From contig NZ_CAJYIU010000052.1 in assembly GCF_913775355.1 (NCBI RefSeq), forward strand, positions 1 to 51,029: a stretch of DNA of 51,029 bases, in the 5' to 3' direction. Of the stretch, positions 49,225 through 51,029 are shown one piece after another (the first letter of the stretch is position 1; each line of letters starts with the position of its first letter). Source of the DNA: an uncultured Aureimonas sp. Lineage in GTDB: Bacteria; Pseudomonadota; Alphaproteobacteria; Rhizobiales; Rhizobiaceae. The notes beneath the pieces are model-generated. The model saw only the letters and a program-made list of their open reading frames with translations, was not told the DNA's origin and did not search any database. The translations under genes were made by a program, and so were the position numbers.

Positions 49225-50012
49225 TCCACTGTCCCGGGGCAAGTCCAGATCCTGCCGACGGGGCTGGCGGTATGTGCCTCCTGCGAAGGCTGCCTGACGC
49301 TTCGCACCGGCACCTTGGGCAGAGCGCCAAGGTTCATCGTTGCGACACCCGCTCAGCGTGCGCGCGCTCGGGCAAAATCGTCTGCAAGGGCCGATCGATC
49401 CGCATAGACACACTCGACGATCTCGTGGTCGAGCACCTTTCCGAACGTCTCTTCACGACCGAGCGGCTGACCGAGCTTCTCACTTCCATCACTGGAGACC
49501 GCGCCGAGAAGGTGGCTGAGGTCGATGGGCGAATCATCGCCCTCCAACGCGAGGCGACGGATGCCGAGGAGAAGCTGAAGCGGCTCTACCGCATGGTCGA
49601 GGACGGCATCACCGAGATGGACGACATCCTGCGAGAGCGAGTGGGCAGTCTTCGGCTCGACCGCGAGCGTGCGCAAGCGGCACTCGACCGCGTGCGTGCT
49701 CAGATGGTGCCGAGCCAGGTGATCCCGTCCAAGATCGTCGAGCAGTTCGGTCAGGCGATGCGCGAGAACATCCGCTCGGGCGACGTGCCGTTCCGCAAGG
49801 CGTATCTGCGCTCCGTCATCGACCGCGTTGAAGTCGATGACGCGACCGTCCGCATCGTCGGCGACACCGCCACGCTCGAACAGGCGATTGCCGGACATGC
49901 GGGCGTCATGGCAAATGTATCCGCCAGCAAGTTCGGTGTTCGCAGATCTGTACGGAAATGGCGCGCCCGACAGGATGAAAGTGGGCACTGGCAGATCGAG
50001 GTGGCGCTGTGA
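49225..50012 (+). pseudogene. Large serine recombinase, C-terminal fragment with frameshifts
   Basis: The remnant holds the recombinase zinc ribbon (CASCEGCLTLRTGT, then after a frame change CDTRSACARSGKIVCKGRSI) and the long coiled-coil end (DGRIIALQREATDAEEKLKR, ITEMDDILRERVGSLRLDRE). The N-terminal resolvase domain with the catalytic Ser is absent. At least two shifts lie between 49290 and 49380. Only the last about 220 codons to 50012 are uninterrupted. Such enzymes integrate phages or conjugative elements. Confidence 0.8.
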
Positions 50013-51029
50013 CGAGGAACAGGCGCACCGATCCTTTCACGGCGGCTTCGTCGGCGTCTGAACCAACCCGAAGCGCGTCAACGGAGGCAAGCTATCGGAA
50101 ATGCTTCGATCGTTTGTGGGCGCAGTTTGGTGCCCAAAACCCACCCTATCATCGCTTGGACGTTACAACCTACGCTCACTGGCTCATCGGGCGTCGGCAT
50201 GACTTGGATGCCGCGACGTTTCGCCAATATCGCAGCGCCTCTACCTTCATGATTGGCGAGCGGCTCCGGGATGAAGCGTTCGCTTATGGAGAACGAGAGG
50301 ACAGTCTGTACGCCCTTAGTCTGTTGTTGGCTTCACGGTCTCCATTTTCGACGGGTTCGACGGGAGAGCGAGCTTCCTTCAAGACTCTGCCGAGGCGGAC
50401 CTCTGCCAAGAAGGCGAAGACCGTCGCTCCTGCCGATTGGGATCGGCTCATGGCAACTCTAGCCTTGAGCCGAAGCCGGCATGTTCGGTCGATCGGCCTT
50501 CTTCTTGCAGCGGGTTTGTGCACCGGGCTTCGCCCGTCCGAATGGAGAGACGCGCACCTGACGATTGACCCTGTTTCGGGAGAACGTCATCTGACAGTCG
50601 TCAATGGAAAAAAATAGCAACGGCCGTGCGCATGGACCAACCCGAACCTTGATTTGGCGGCAGGCTTGTCCCGAGGTGGACGTCATCGCCGCATGGATGA
50701 CGCATCTCGATCAGCTTTTGCCCCGCGATCGGGACGAGCGAGCGCGCAAGTGGGAGGTGCTCTACAAATCGTGGCGGGGCGGATTATGTAAAATCACATC
50801 AAAACTATGGCCGCGTCGGAAGCAGCGCCCATGTTTTACACGACTAGGCATATGTTTGCAGCGGCGGCAAAGGACGCTTGCCTCAGCGGCGTTTGCTCGC
50901 GTGAGGAGCTCGCTGCCTTGCTTGGGCATGCGACGGACGCGACAGCTTCCACGCATTACGCGCGGCCTTCGAAAAACGGCAAAGCCAAAAGGCCCCTTAC
51001 GCTACCAATAGCGGATCCGTCCGAGATAG
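50009..51029 (+). pseudogene. Tyrosine recombinase/phage integrase, frameshifted (may continue beyond the window)
   Basis: The first 202 codons give an N-terminal SAM-like domain and the first catalytic box (GLCTGLRPSEW, Arg175), ending at TAG 50615-50617 just after a run of seven A. In another frame the protein continues as NSNGRAHGPTRTLIWRQACP, and after a second shift near 50825 as FYTTRHMFAAAAKD and ELAALLGHATDATASTHYAR. These hold the second Arg, the GH box and the Tyr nucleophile. The frame is still open at the window end. Two shifts are needed to restore the protein, so it is probably inactive, unless the A7 run is a slippage site or a sequencing error. Confidence 0.75.

Noticed and set aside
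1-51029. CRISPR arrays, tRNA or rRNA genes, plasmid replication genes
   Set aside because: I looked for regularly spaced repeats, tRNA-like cloverleaf ends near the recombinases, and Rep/Par proteins, and found none that I can support.

Overview
The window reads as GC-rich alphaproteobacterial DNA, most likely Hyphomicrobiales (Rhizobiales). This rests on codon bias, tightly packed operons joined by GTGA and ATGA stop/start overlaps, and the gene families present. Genus cannot be fixed from the sequence. The dominant content is an almost complete type III secretion system (T3SS, injectisome) island at about 10.3-47.0 kb. It lies between a catabolic operon broken by an insertion sequence on the left and a scrap-yard of recombinase and IS remnants on the right.

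Left flank (1-8812): a LacI-family regulator and a small alpha/beta-barrel protein are transcribed leftward. A rightward operon follows: a CoA-transferase, a complete ABC importer of the SsuABC/NMT1 kind (permease, binding protein, ATPase), a MaoC dehydratase, an enoyl-CoA hydratase, a DenD-like D-erythronate dehydrogenase, and the first 76 codons of a DenK/OtnK-like four-carbon acid-sugar kinase. A textbook LacI-type operator overlaps the predicted -10 of the CoA-transferase promoter, and a near-copy lies before the permease. The kinase is cut by an IS3-family element (8810-10124) whose terminal TGA provides the stop codon.

T3SS, leftward operon (25631 to 10346): a 103-aa protein, a 731-aa candidate tip/translocator or effector, SctX, SctY, a SycD-like chaperone, translocators SctE and SctB, a class I chaperone, two more TPR chaperones, two unrecognised proteins (393 and 346 aa), the export gate SctV, and then an unexpected trio. 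The trio is a MotA/TolQ/ExbB-like channel protein and two ExbD/TolR-like single-Asp membrane proteins, all overlapping one another and sctV. A 96-aa unknown follows. A proton-channel (stator-like) module built into an injectisome operon is the most striking observation here.

T3SS, rightward operon (25782 to 38916): two TPR proteins, then sctI-J-K-L-N-O-P-Q-R-S-T-U and a lipidated, GspD-like secretin sctC. sctQ carries an internal start that should give a separate C-terminal product. A strong bidirectional terminator separates sctC from a convergent leftward unit: a CesT-like chaperone, a Ser/Thr-kinase effector of YpkA type, and an unusually long SctD. Divergent from sctD are a Crp/Fnr regulator, a small SctF co-chaperone candidate, the needle SctF, the gatekeeper SctW and its chaperone.

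Right flank (47011-51029): an AraC-family regulator, a degenerate IS3 element, a truncated serine recombinase and a frameshifted tyrosine recombinase. The translocators, kinase effector and chaperones point to a eukaryotic host or prey. The flanking mobile debris points to horizontal acquisition of the island.
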